DNA of 38,285 nt from Acaryochloridaceae cyanobacterium RU_4_10 (GTDB lineage: Bacteria > Cyanobacteriota > Cyanobacteriia > Thermosynechococcales > Thermosynechococcaceae), in assembly GCA_012032135.1 (NCBI GenBank), contig JAAURS010000002.1, positions 1 to 38,285 of the forward strand, given 5' to 3'. The notes beneath the pieces were generated by a model. That model had not been told where the DNA came from. It made no database searches and worked only from the letters and a program-made list of their open reading frames with translations. A program made the position numbers and the translations under genes. Below are positions 25,701 to 35,720 of this stretch, piece by piece; the stretch's first letter is position 1, and the number at the start of each line of letters is the position of its first letter.

Positions 25701-26375
25701 GTGAGCGCTGAATCAATTGTTTCCTATTCTTCAGAGCAAATTACCACTTGGCTGAGAGGACTGGTTACTGTCGCTTGGGCCGATGGTAAATTCAGCGAAG
25801 ACGAGCAATTATTGATTGGGCAGTTAGTTGCATCTGACCTAGGACCTGAATTAACGCAAACGGCTACTGAGCCCATTTCTCCCGAGCAGTTAGCCCAACA
25901 ATTAGGCGCTGATGCTGCAACCGCAGAAAATTTTCTACGAACGGCTGTTATGGTTGCCCTTGCCGATGGGGTTTATTCCACTGCTGAAGATCGGATTCTA
26001 GAAACCTTTTGCCAAGCCTTAAACCTTCACGTCAGCGCCCTAGAGGCATTAAGACAAACTTTGGATGGTACGGAGGTAAAAGGGGGAGCAGCGCTCGCAG
26101 ATCCTGAAAAAGGCAGTCTCGATCTTTTAAACCCCGTCCGCCACTGGCTAGACGATCTAGAAATGCACGATCCTCGGATTGCACGGTTTTTGTGCCGTTT
26201 AATTCCACCTCAGTGCCCCTTTGAACGAGACGTAAAACTATTTGGCCGTAAAGTGGTCCATATTCCACCGCTTTGCAAACTCAACCCGCTCTACGAACAG
26301 TTAGTAGGCTTGCGGTTTAGAGCCCTCTCTTATTTAGCCGATGATTGCAAAGAAGATGTGTCTCCCTATTGCTAA
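25701..26375 (+). CDS. Mo-dependent nitrogenase C-terminal-domain protein with TerB-like N-terminus
   Basis: About 224 residues. The start is GTG at 25701, set by AGGAGG six bases before it. The N-terminal 120 residues form a TerB-like all-helical domain with two acidic helical motifs, VAWADGKFSEDEQLLIG and VALADGVYSTAEDRIL. The C-terminal 80 residues match the domain named for the Mo-dependent nitrogenase C-terminus: HWLDDLEMHDPRIARFLCRLIPPQCPFERDVKLFGRK, HIPPLCKLNPLYEQLVGLRFRALSYLADDC. Such proteins are widespread in cyanobacteria, including non-fixers, and their function is unknown; no nif gene is seen here. Confidence 0.88.
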   Translation: MSAESIVSYSSEQITTWLRGLVTVAWADGKFSEDEQLLIGQLVASDLGPELTQTATEPISPEQLAQQLGADAATAENFLRTAVMVALADGVYSTAEDRILETFCQALNLHVSALEALRQTLDGTEVKGGAALADPEKGSLDLLNPVRHWLDDLEMHDPRIARFLCRLIPPQCPFERDVKLFGRKVVHIPPLCKLNPLYEQLVGLRFRALSYLADDCKEDVSPYC

Positions 26376-26868
26376 TCATTGCCCTAATATCTATTTGTCA
26401 AAGTTCAGTCCCGTCTCCAATTCTTAACCCCTTCAAACTCATCGATCGGTGTAAATCTGAGGGATACATTAGTGTTTTAGGAGCGGCCTCTATCCATCAC
26501 AATCACATAAGAGTTCGGTTGAAGATTCGATCGCCCTTGGATTGAAGTCCATACCAGGGATCGAGGTACATTACCACACATCCATGCTGGGGATCGTTTA
26601 TCAGAAAAGTTTTTAAAACTGTATAAATATATGTTAAAGTTCCTCCTAGGCTGTTGGAATCAAGAACGGCCTTGGTATGAAAAGGTGGAAGAGTGCAGGT
26701 CAAAAACCAATGATTGACAAAAAGAAAAATACCAATAAAGGGGCCGGTCTTTGAAAATCCTTAACCTCTTTTGGACGCTGGTTTTGTGGGCTCGATTCAA
26801 AATCAAGTGTTCTAAAAAACTATTCTTTCTCAAAAGAAGAACAACGGTTTTCCGTTCCTAAAGCATCT
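26376..26868. other. Gap without a confident gene; possible 5' part of the next gene
   Basis: About 490 nt of A+T-rich sequence. I see no RNA gene and no clear terminator. From 26755 to 26868 the sequence is open in the frame of the following peptidase and encodes plausible coding sequence (SLTSFGRWFCGLDSK). An ATG at 26710 in the same frame is cut off by a TGA at 26752-26754. Upstream of that nothing is recognisable; open frames such as 26345-26545 have no protein character. Confidence 0.5.
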
Positions 26869-27939
26869 TTGAATTCGTCAACTTCAGGATTGAACTATTC
26901 CCGTAGTACGACGTCTCGTAGGAATGGCTCTCAACGTTGGTATCAGTCTTTAAGTCAATCCTTTGCCTCATGGTGCACTCACGATTGGCTCCGTCCGTTA
27001 CCTGGGCTGTCTGTGGTGTCCGTTGAAACTTTTGCCCCCTCTCCAAACAATACAAAGGGTGCGTTTTATCAATACGGCAGCGATTTTCTCCGCTACAAAC
27101 AGGAAAATTTAAATCGTAATAAGTGCAGTCGAATTGCTTTGTTTTTAGCAGGTACGGCTTCTGGGCGTGCGTTTAATACCCCCTTCTATACCTCTCAAAG
27201 TGTTTCAGTCGTTGGGGCTTCTCTGTCTTCTCGCTCCGGCAATCGTTCTTATCAGACTCTTCCACAAGGCTGGACCTTAGATAATTCCGTTGAATCCTGG
27301 TCTAATACCCTTCAGTTCTCTACAGCGATCGCTGTTGCAATTCCCATTGCCATCAGTACGGTTCAGGTCATGTCATCCCTGTCCGTGCCGACTCAAGATC
27401 GAGTCACGACGAAGGATGCGATCGCTCCCAACGCGCTGGACGAACAACCCAAAGCAGTCAAGCCAACAGTTAAAGTCCCTGCCCCAGTCCCTTTTCAAAA
27501 AATCAAGCCCACGGGCAAAATTGCTAATATTCAAGGCTATGTCTTGCCCGCTAAGGGCGAGTTTAGTTCTAAGTTCGGTTGGCGTTGGGGCCGGATGCAC
27601 CGTGGTGTTGATATTGCGGGGCCTGTAGGGACACCCATTGTGGCGGCAGCAGCGGGGAAAGTGATCTCGGCGGGCTGGAACTATGATGGCTTTGGCAATC
27701 GGGTAGAAATTTTACATCCTGATGGGACGGTGACGCTTTACGCTCACACGAATAAGGTCTTGACCAAGGTTGGTAAACATGTGCGTCAGGGTGAATTAAT
27801 TGCCGAAATGGGAAGTACTGGGAACAGCACTGGCCCTCACCTCCATTTCCAAGTTCATCCCAAGGGTAAAGAAGCCATCGACCCCATGTCTTTTATTGGG
27901 AAACAACTCAATACACTTGAGAAGTCTCCAACGATCTAA
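26869..27939 (+). CDS. M23-family peptidoglycan endopeptidase, start uncertain
   Basis: The C-terminal domain (about residues 225-345) is an M23/LytM peptidase: zinc ligands in HRGVDIAGPVGTPIVAAAAGKV (His and Asp) and in GPHLHFQVHP (HLH), with the intervening DGTVTLYAHTNKVL. It would cut peptide crosslinks of peptidoglycan in the periplasm. A hydrophobic stretch, LQFSTAIAVAIPIAISTVQVM, near residue 150 may be a membrane anchor, preceded by a long basic, serine-rich N-terminus. The only in-frame start in the open region is TTG at 26869, with no Shine-Dalgarno. The frame is open further back to a TGA at 26752, beyond which lies an in-frame ATG at 26710, so the true N-terminus may be longer and interrupted by a base error or nonsense change. 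Confidence 0.82.
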   Translation: MNSSTSGLNYSRSTTSRRNGSQRWYQSLSQSFASWCTHDWLRPLPGLSVVSVETFAPSPNNTKGAFYQYGSDFLRYKQENLNRNKCSRIALFLAGTASGRAFNTPFYTSQSVSVVGASLSSRSGNRSYQTLPQGWTLDNSVESWSNTLQFSTAIAVAIPIAISTVQVMSSLSVPTQDRVTTKDAIAPNALDEQPKAVKPTVKVPAPVPFQKIKPTGKIANIQGYVLPAKGEFSSKFGWRWGRMHRGVDIAGPVGTPIVAAAAGKVISAGWNYDGFGNRVEILHPDGTVTLYAHTNKVLTKVGKHVRQGELIAEMGSTGNSTGPHLHFQVHPKGKEAIDPMSFIGKQLNTLEKSPTI

Positions 27940-27951
27940 GCAACCATCTTG

Positions 27952-27974
27952 AGATTCCAATTTCCTTGGAATCT
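27952..27974. terminator. Bidirectional hairpin between convergent genes
   Basis: A perfect 9-bp stem, AGATTCCAA and TTGGAATCT, with a five-base loop TTTCC. It sits in the 49-nt gap between the stop codons of the peptidase (plus) and the methyltransferase-like gene (minus), where a terminator for both is expected. The following T-run is weak (GGTTTT), so efficiency is uncertain. Confidence 0.6.
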
Positions 27975-27988
27975 AGGTTTTGTGAGTG

Positions 27989-28669
27989 CTACTGTGGGTT
28001 CCGAACCGACAGCATTTCATTGCCTCCTTTTTGGAGTTCGTAGGGGACTCGGACGATCTCTACGCAGTACCCCTCCGTCTGAAATATGCTGGTGATGTCA
28101 TCCAGATAGGGCGATCGCTCTAGCATCAGCGTCAGTAGCGGAAAAATACGGACTTCGTGACTCACCCGCAACATTTCTCGAATCGAGTCTTGGTGAAAAG
28201 CGAGGTCGTAATGGGCGGAATAGAGAAACAAAAAGTGAGAGCAGAGGGCTAGGGCAAACGTCCCATCGGCAAAATTGAGCTTGGGTAATTCCTGTGCTTG
28301 GTAGCGATCGTCCTGTTGACCCAGCTCGTAATCTGTCAGAAATTTTTGAATCGCCTGCTCTCGGTTTTGCCGTAGATGTTCGGGAGATTGATGGTACGTC
28401 CAAACATAATTTTCTGATGTGGCTTTGACTTGATGGATGATGTCATCTACCACAGCATTGAATCGTTGCAGAATCTCATCCCCACTGAAGGTATAAATGG
28501 GGTCAATGGAGGTAATTTTCGCGCCTTTTTGAGTGGCCTCGGCATTAAAGCTGGCAGGCCCATCCCCAACGCCTAAAATGGGCTGACTCAGTTCTGCTGA
28601 GGTAAGGTCAAACATGTGGGTGTATTCGTCCAGCGATCGCCCAAAGGGGACAACGGCATCTAATTTCAT
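27989..28669 (-). CDS. SAM-dependent methyltransferase-like protein
   Basis: About 226 residues. A class I methyltransferase-like nucleotide loop, ILGVGDGPASFNAEATQKG, is followed by an acidic residue in ITSIDPIY that would bind ribose. Later LNFADGTFALALCSHFLFLYS fits motifs IV-V of that fold. Between them lies a family-specific helical insert (residues about 75-130). I prefer MKLDAVVPFGRSLDEY with ATG at 28669; an ATG six bases earlier is possible. The substrate is unknown. It is transcribed towards the peptidase gene and away from ilvE. Confidence 0.75.
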   Translation of the reverse strand: MKLDAVVPFGRSLDEYTHMFDLTSAELSQPILGVGDGPASFNAEATQKGAKITSIDPIYTFSGDEILQRFNAVVDDIIHQVKATSENYVWTYHQSPEHLRQNREQAIQKFLTDYELGQQDDRYQAQELPKLNFADGTFALALCSHFLFLYSAHYDLAFHQDSIREMLRVSHEVRIFPLLTLMLERSPYLDDITSIFQTEGYCVEIVRVPYELQKGGNEMLSVRNPQ

Positions 28670-28825
28670 GGCCATTGATGTATTCTCCGATTCCGCATCT
28701 TGAGTTCCACCTAGGCTATCTCAACTACGGCCATCCGTGCGGTTTAAGCTTGCGATCGGGTTCTACATCGGCTTAGGCTGAAGAGAGAAACCTCGTGCCA
28801 TTGCCGTTCCTCCTTGAAGTCGCTG

Positions 28826-29737
28826 ATGTATAACTTTTTGCCCGTTGCTTATTTTGAAAATCGGTTTATTCCGTTTGAAAACGCAAAACTTTCCATTGCG
28901 ACTCACGCACTACACTACGGGACAGGTGCTTTTGGTGGGTTGCGCGGCATTCCTGACCCCCAGAATTCACAGCAAATTCTATTGTTTAGGTTGGATCGTC
29001 ACGGTCAGCGCTTGGCCCAAAGCGCTAAGTTTCTCAACTTTGATTTATCGGCAGAGCAGATTCAAAGTGCGATCGTTGATTTTGTTCAGAAGAATCAACC
29101 CCAAGTTCCGTTCTATATCCGGCCCTTCATTTATACCTCTGACCTAGGCATTACCCCACGCCTCCACGATATTGAGAAAAGCTTTTTCATCTACGGCATT
29201 GAACTAGGCGATTATCTCTCTCCCGATGGTGTCCGCTGTCGCTTTAGTTCTTGGTATCGTCAAGAAGATCGCAGTTTACCCCTCAGGGGCAAGATTAGTG
29301 GGGCATACATCACGTCTTCATTGGCTAAAACGGAGGCAGTGGCCTCTGGGTTTGATGAATCCATTTTTTTAAATACCCAAGGCAAAATCAGTGAAGCCTC
29401 TGGAATGAATATTTTTGTGGTTCGCAACGGCAAGATTTTTACCCCTGGTGTGGAGCAAGATATTTTAGAAGGCATCACCCGTGACAGCATCATTCAAATT
29501 GCGAGGGATATGGGCTATGAAGTAGTGGAGCGTCCGGTGGATAAGTCGGAGTTATTGATTGCGGATGAAGCCTTTTTGAGTGGAACGGCGGCTAAGGTAA
29601 CGCCCATCAAGCAAATTGAAAATTATCATTTACCTTTAGAGCGCCCTATTACCGATCGTCTAAAGGACAAAATTACAGGTATCACAGAAAATCGCGATGT
29701 TGACTACCAAGACTGGGTTTTCAAAATACCCCTATAA
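28826..29737 (+). CDS. ilvE: Branched-chain amino acid aminotransferase
   Basis: PLP enzyme of fold type IV that catalyses the last step of leucine, isoleucine and valine synthesis, or the reverse. From ATG at 28826 (MYNFLPVAYFENRFIPFE) it is about 303 residues. It has the family stretch ATHALHYGTGAFGGLRG, the PLP lysine in LRGKISGAYITSSLAKTEA, and the phosphate-binding loops EASGMNIFVVRNGKI and GTAAKVTPI. An in-frame TTG at 28814 adds four residues and is less likely. It stands alone, with the neighbouring Uma2 gene converging on it only 5 nt from its stop. Confidence 0.92.
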   Translation: MYNFLPVAYFENRFIPFENAKLSIATHALHYGTGAFGGLRGIPDPQNSQQILLFRLDRHGQRLAQSAKFLNFDLSAEQIQSAIVDFVQKNQPQVPFYIRPFIYTSDLGITPRLHDIEKSFFIYGIELGDYLSPDGVRCRFSSWYRQEDRSLPLRGKISGAYITSSLAKTEAVASGFDESIFLNTQGKISEASGMNIFVVRNGKIFTPGVEQDILEGITRDSIIQIARDMGYEVVERPVDKSELLIADEAFLSGTAAKVTPIKQIENYHLPLERPITDRLKDKITGITENRDVDYQDWVFKIPL

Positions 29738-29742
29738 GCCAT

Positions 29743-30321
29743 CTAGCTTTTAGAAAAACTAAGCCAACCAAATAATTCTCCTAGCGTTAAATGCCAATCA
29801 CCCAATAGTGGTAACACTGGCAAAATATCGGACTCATTCTCCAAGGCGATCGGCTGTCGATCGGGCTGGAATATAATAACCGTCTTCTCGTCAGGGTCAA
29901 TCAGCCAACCTAACGTTGTCCTGTGGTTCAGGCAAAACAAAATGTTGTTAATGACTCGCGTAGGGCGCTGGTCTGGCGATAAAATTTCAATTGTCCAGTC
30001 AGGATAAATGGGAAACACATTCTCAATCTCTCCTGCCGTACTGATTGGAATTCTGTTCCATTCAAAGACCGTAATGTCTGGTACGAGGGAGCGTCCGCCA
30101 AAAGTACAGCGCAGTTCTGTAAACGCACATCCGATCCTTGACTTTTCTATAATCTGGTTAATGGTTGAGGGGAAATGGGTTTGTAATCGACTATATTTTC
30201 CTTGGGGCATGGGTTTTTGATAAATTCGACCGTCAATAAACTCGCTGGCAGGTTTAGTCTCTGGTAACTTCAGAAACTCTTCCAGTGATAAGGTTGGCGG
30301 TGCCAAGGGGGATATCGTCAT
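29743..30321 (-). CDS. Uma2-family (DUF820) protein
   Basis: About 192 residues, a PD-(D/E)XK-type fold found in many copies in cyanobacteria. The start is ATG at 30321 (MTISPLAPPTLSLEEFLKLP), with GAGGAA upstream; the longer open frame would overlap the lipase gene. It has the family features EFIDGRIYQKPMPQG, LVPDITVFEW, and PDWTIEILSPDQ followed by NHRTTLGWLIDPDEKTVIIF. The conserved D and E-x-x residues that would bind metal are present, though nuclease activity is not proven for most members. Role unknown; such genes are often mobile. Confidence 0.9.
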   Translation of the reverse strand: MTISPLAPPTLSLEEFLKLPETKPASEFIDGRIYQKPMPQGKYSRLQTHFPSTINQIIEKSRIGCAFTELRCTFGGRSLVPDITVFEWNRIPISTAGEIENVFPIYPDWTIEILSPDQRPTRVINNILFCLNHRTTLGWLIDPDEKTVIIFQPDRQPIALENESDILPVLPLLGDWHLTLGELFGWLSFSKS

Positions 30322-30344
30322 ACAATTATTCCTCGTAAAAACAA

Positions 30345-31049
30345 TTAAACCAAATATTTCATCCAATATGGAACGACATCCTCCGAGCCATACCAGCGAT
30401 GGTCTTTTCCCCGACGATGGGGCGAGGGACGGGGGGAGTGCCAAACTTTTTCAAGGATTAGATTGGTTACCCCCTCAAGGTGAGCAGATTCAATGGGAAT
30501 AACGCCATCTCCCCAGCAACAGCCCTGCCCACAGGTGAGTTGGTAGCTTTGATAAGTAAACCATTCGCCAATCCGCCAACTCGATTGGCCATAAATCGCT
30601 TTCCCCGCAACACAAACATAATTCACCGCTGGGTAAAATGCCTCTGGATAGGTTTCATTCACAAACTGGATATTGCGGCGAGTCCAGCGTTCTTGGCTGG
30701 TATGGGGTGTCCCCAGTGTAATCAGCGTGTTGACAAGGGGGTGACCGGACCAAGTGCGATCGCAATAAGGCTCCGCCCCTAAATAAATCCGCGCAATCCA
30801 TCCCCCCGCAGAGTGGCCAATCACATTAACTTGAGGCGCTTGGGTATCTGACAACACCCGTTGAATGGTTCGATCGAGAGCCTCCAAAATGGGTGTCACG
30901 GGTCTGCCACCTAGCGTGACAAACCAATCTTGACGTTTGAGCGGTACCGTCACCGTTGGAAAACCCTTGCGATTGAGGGATTGTTCGAGGTCTAAATAAT
31001 CTTTAGCAGGGGCCAGATAGCCCGGTAGAATGACGGTGGGAAGAGACAT
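30345..31049 (-). CDS. Alpha/beta hydrolase, lipase-like
   Basis: About 234 residues. It begins MSLPTVILPGYLAPAKDY, an oxyanion-side strand, and carries the nucleophile elbow VNVIGHSAGGWIARIY. Later segments LVNTLITLGTPH and GDGVIPIESAHLEG provide the acid (Asp) and histidine candidates of the triad. Esterase or lipase activity in the cytoplasm is likely; the natural substrate is unknown. The final 30 residues after the presumed histidine are proline- and arginine-rich, then VVPYWMKYLV, and look like an extension. The gene ends 23 nt before the Uma2 start on the same strand. Confidence 0.82.
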   Translation of the reverse strand: MSLPTVILPGYLAPAKDYLDLEQSLNRKGFPTVTVPLKRQDWFVTLGGRPVTPILEALDRTIQRVLSDTQAPQVNVIGHSAGGWIARIYLGAEPYCDRTWSGHPLVNTLITLGTPHTSQERWTRRNIQFVNETYPEAFYPAVNYVCVAGKAIYGQSSWRIGEWFTYQSYQLTCGQGCCWGDGVIPIESAHLEGVTNLILEKVWHSPRPSPHRRGKDHRWYGSEDVVPYWMKYLV

Positions 31050-31121
31050 TAATGATTTCCAGTAGCGGCGATCGCGCGGTTAGTGACAAAATAAGAGCAG
31101 TTTATCAAGCGTCTTTGCATT

Positions 31122-31864
31122 GTGAATACTGTCCGTACCGTCTCAGATACCAAACGAGCCTTCTATACGCTCCACACCCGACCTGTTTCTTCAGTGTATC
31201 GGCGGGTCGTTGAGGAGTTGATGGTGGAAATCCACCTGCTCCGCGTAAATCAAGATTTCCGCTACGATCCTATCTTTGCGCTTGGGGTGGTCAGCACCTT
31301 CGATCGCTTTATGGAGGGGTACGAGCCTGCGACCGATCGCGACTCCATTTTCAATGCCCTCTGTCGGGCAGAAGAAATAGACCCCGCTCAATTTCGCGCA
31401 GATGCCCAAATGGCTCAGGCTTCCGTTCGGGGACGTAATAATGAAGACCTGAAAACATGGGTCGAGCAATCTGCTGCCTCTGGAGGTGCAGATTTAGCTG
31501 GAACGCTTTATAACATTGCCCACAACGCAACCTTCAAGTACAGTCGTTTATTTGCCATTGGTCTCTACGTTTTGCTAGAGACTGTAGATGCAGATTTAGT
31601 TTCTGAAGAAGCTAAATTGAACGAAATGGTCGAACAACTCTCAGTTCCGCTGAATGTCTCTGCCAGCAAAATCCAAAAAGACCTAGAACTGTATCGCAGC
31701 AATCTCGATAAATTGCAACAAGCTCGTAAAGCAATGGCAGAGTTCATTGAAGGCGAACGTCGTCGCCAACAGCAAAGGATTGAAGAACAACAAAAAAAGC
31801 CGCAGAGGCATCTGAATCCAAGGAATCTGACTCAACAGACTCCGCTTCTGAAGTCTCCCCATAG
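31122..31864 (+). CDS. thf1: Thylakoid formation protein Thf1/Psb29, C-terminal frameshift
   Basis: Helical protein linked to photosystem II assembly and turnover and to thylakoid biogenesis. It starts at GTG 31122 (NTVRTVSDTKRAFYTLHTRPV, the family opening) and continues YRRVVEELMVEIHLL and TFDRFMEGYEP, with a C-terminal coiled coil KLQQARKAMAEFIEGERRR. The frame fails at a run of seven A (31792-31798). With one A added it ends AAEASESKESDSTDSASEVSP and stops at 31864, an acidic tail typical of the family. Repaired length is about 247 residues. Unrepaired, it would run into the next gene's start region with an unlikely proline-rich tail. Confidence 0.9.
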
Positions 31865-31876
31865 GTGCATTTTCCC

Positions 31877-32838
31877 ATGTCAACCATTCCCGTCTCCCTG
31901 ATTAGCGCCAACAGCTATGACGATCTTGCCAAGTTGCGACGTTCTCTAGAGCGCCTTCTGGAACCGCTTGGCGGAATGAGCGCTGTAGTTAAACCCGGCG
32001 ATCGCGTATTGCTTAAGCCCAATCTGCTAACGGGTTCGCGTCCCGGCAAAGAATGCGTGACTCGGCCAGAGGTGGTCTATTGCGTGGCTCAAATGGTGAA
32101 AGACGCTGGGGGAAACCCATTCCTAGGCGATGGTCCCGCCTTTGGCTCAGCTTATGGAGTAGCTAAAGCGAGCGGTTATCTCCCCCTCTTAAAGGAACTC
32201 AAGATTCCCGTTGTGGAATTTCATGGGGCCAGCTATCAAACCGTCAGCGATTCCTTCGACCATCTCCGCCTATCTAAGGAGGCCATGGATGCCGATGTGG
32301 TGATTAATTTACCCAAGGTCAAATCTCACGTCCAATTGATGCTGACCTTAGGGGTCAAAAACCTGTTTGGCTGTGTCCCTGGCAAAATGAAGGCATGGTG
32401 GCATATGGAGGCGGGTAAAAATAGCGATCGCTTTGGTGAGATGTTGGTGGAAACCGCTCGAGCGATCGATCCAGATTTAACCATAGTAGATGCGATCGTG
32501 GGTCATGAGGGCAATGGTCCCAGTAACGGAGGGCCCCGTCATCTGGGAGTTTTAGGCGCTTCGCGCAATGTATTTGCTCTAGATCGTGCAATGGTTGAGT
32601 TGCTCCAGGTCAATCCGCAGCATATTCCCACCCAACGGGCCGCTCAAAGGTTAGGGCTTCATTCAGCAGAGCTAAATTTTCCCATTGCGACGCCACAGGA
32701 GCTTGCCATTCAAGATTGGCAACTCCCTGAAAAATGATGCCCATTGATTTTGGAGCGCCTCGCGTACTGCGTTCGACCTTCAAACATCTCTATATTCGTT
32801 GGATTAAAGAGCCTATGGCGACCTATGCCAGCCGTTAA
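31877..32838 (+). CDS. DUF362 protein, C-terminal frameshift
   Basis: About 320 residues after repair. It starts at ATG 31877 (MSTIPVSLISANSYDDLAKL). DUF362 features are VLLKPNLLTGSRPGKECVTRPEVV, DADVVINLPKVKSHVQLMLTLGVKNLFG and IVDAIVGHEGNGPSNGGPRHLG. Repair at a run of five A (32730-32734) extends the protein from QDWQLPEK into MMPIDFGAPRVLRSTFKHLYIRW and ends ASR at 32838. Without repair it would stop at 32737 and lose its conserved tail. The reaction is unknown; some relatives carry iron-sulfur clusters, but no such cysteine motif is visible here. It follows thf1 by 12 nt. Confidence 0.85.
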
Positions 32839-32867
32839 ATCTAAAGTAATGGAAATTTCGAGTAAAC

Positions 32868-33413
32868 ATGAAGGTAATCCAAACGTCATTGCCAGGAGTA
32901 TTGGTGATTGAGCCGCGCGTGTTTGAAGACGATCGCGGTTTTTTCCTACAGTCTTACCATGAAAAACAGTTTTGGGATGCGGGACTGCAAGTCACATTTG
33001 TGCAAGATAATCATTCGTTTTCTAAGCGAGGAACACTACGAGGATTGCACTATCAACTCAAACATCCCCAGGGAAAATTAGTGCGGGTGGTAACAGGTGA
33101 GGTATTTGACGTGGCAGTTGATATTCGCCAAGATTCATCAACTTTTGGACAATGGGTGGGAGATATTTTGTCTGCTGAGAACAAGAAGCAGCTTTATGTT
33201 CCACCAGGATTTGCCCACGGATTTTGCGTATTGAGCGAAACGGCGGATTTTCTCTACAAATGTACGGACTTTTATACCCCAGGGGATGAGTATGGGGTCC
33301 GGTGGGATGACCCAGACATCAATATTGCTTGGCCCATCAAGGATCCCGTTCTTTCTGGCAAAGATGAGGTTGCTCCATTGCTCAAAGAGGCTAGAGAAAA
33401 CCTCCCCAGCTGA
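32868..33413 (+). CDS. rfbC: dTDP-4-dehydrorhamnose 3,5-epimerase (RmlC)
   Basis: Cupin-fold epimerase of about 181 residues that converts dTDP-4-keto-6-deoxyglucose to the L-rhamnose precursor. It begins MKVIQTSLPGVLVIEPRVFEDDRGFFLQSYHEKQF, has FVQDNHSFSKRGTLRGLHYQ with the catalytic histidine, GEVFDVAVDIRQDS, and LYVPPGFAHGFCVLSETADFLYKCTDFY with the conserved tyrosines. RmlA, B and D are not in the window, so whether it serves rhamnose synthesis or a related deoxysugar is not certain. It is the first gene of the sugar cluster and lies 29 nt after the repaired DUF362 stop. Confidence 0.93.
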   Translation: MKVIQTSLPGVLVIEPRVFEDDRGFFLQSYHEKQFWDAGLQVTFVQDNHSFSKRGTLRGLHYQLKHPQGKLVRVVTGEVFDVAVDIRQDSSTFGQWVGDILSAENKKQLYVPPGFAHGFCVLSETADFLYKCTDFYTPGDEYGVRWDDPDINIAWPIKDPVLSGKDEVAPLLKEARENLPS

Positions 33414-33515
33414 TTTGGAACTAAACGACTAAGGGCTGGGATGCTTGCGAGTCTTCGTCCAAGTGAGGTAGAGTCAAGTGCTGTGCGATCGTCAGGAAAA
33501 TTCTTAAAAGGATAG

Positions 33516-34549
<1,034 letters not shown>

Positions 34550-34554
34550 AAATT

Positions 34555-35720
34555 ATGCTGGATTATATTCCCTACGGTAAGCAAGATATTAATCAGCAAG
34601 ATATTGATGCAGTTGTAGAGGTACTGCAATCGGATTATTTGACTCAAGGACCTGCGATCGCGCGATTTGAGCGATTGGTTGCAGATTATTGTGGGGTAAA
34701 ATATGCTGTCGCTGTTGCAAGTGCGACGGCAGGCTTACACATTGCTTGCCTGTCAGCAGGCTTAGGATCTGCGATCGCTTCTGGACTGTACCCAATACTT
34801 TTGTCGCTTCGGCTAACTGTGGATTGTATTGTGGTGCTGAAGTTGATTTTGTAGATATCGATCCCAAAACTTACAATCTGAGTGTGAGTGCTTTAGCCAC
34901 TCAATTGGCGATCGCTGCGGAACGAGAAGCGTTACCCAAAATTATTATCCCCGTTCATTTCGCCGGACAATCTTGCGACATGAGCGCGATTGGAAAACTC
35001 GCTCAACAGTATGGATTTCAAGTGATTGAAGATGCTGCCCATGGAATTGGGGGACGCTATCGAGATCGGCCCATTGGCTGCTGTGAGTTTTCCGATCTGA
35101 CGGTATTCAGTTTCCATCCGGTCAAAATCATCACCACTGCTGAAGGGGGAATGGTATTGACGAGTCGGAAAGATCTGTATGAAAAATTAATCCGACTGCG
35201 GAGTCATGGAATTACCCGCGATTCTCGTTTCATGCAGGGCGAAACGGATGGTCCTTGGTATTACCAGCAGATGGAGTTGGGATATCATTACCGGATTACC
35301 GATTTACAGGCCGCTTTGGGTGCGAGTCAAATGAACCGATTAGATTCTTTTGTTAACCGTCGGCATGAATTAGTAGAGCGGTATAATATTGGACTCAAAG
35401 ATTTACCCCTTAGCACTCCTTATCAAAACCCTGATACTTACCCGAGCTGGCATTTGTATGTGATTCGATTGGAACTGGATCGAATTCAGTATACTCATCG
35501 AGAAGTATTTGAAGCACTCAGATCTGCACAGATTGGAGTAAATCTACACTATATTCCAGTTCATACTCAACCTTACTATCAAAATTTAGGCTTCAAATGG
35601 GGACAATTTCCCGAATCTGAACAATATTATCGGGAAGCGATTAGCCTACCTTTATACTCGGGATTAACTAACGAGAAACAAGATCGAATAATGAGTACAT
35701 TAGGAGAAATCTTGCAATGA
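34555..35720 (+). CDS. PseC-type UDP-4-keto sugar aminotransferase, one frameshift
   Basis: PLP-dependent DegT/DnrJ/EryC1 family enzyme expected to put an amino group on C4 of the keto sugar made by the preceding gene. It starts MLDYIPYGKQDINQQDIDAV and has QSDYLTQGP, VASATAGLHIACLSAGLGS, then FWTVPNTFVASANCGLYCGA one frame over. The PLP lysine is in FSFHPVKIITTAEGG. The break is at 34771, exactly at a GCGATCGC octamer, and adding one base gives GSGDRFWTVPN. Repaired length is 388 residues, usual for PseC. The stop overlaps the next start by 4 nt (ATGA), showing an operon. Confidence 0.88.

Noticed and set aside
25701-26375. Nitrogen fixation gene
   Set aside because: Only the C-terminal domain named after Mo-nitrogenase is present, fused to a TerB-like domain; no nif genes are nearby and the family is common in non-fixing cyanobacteria.
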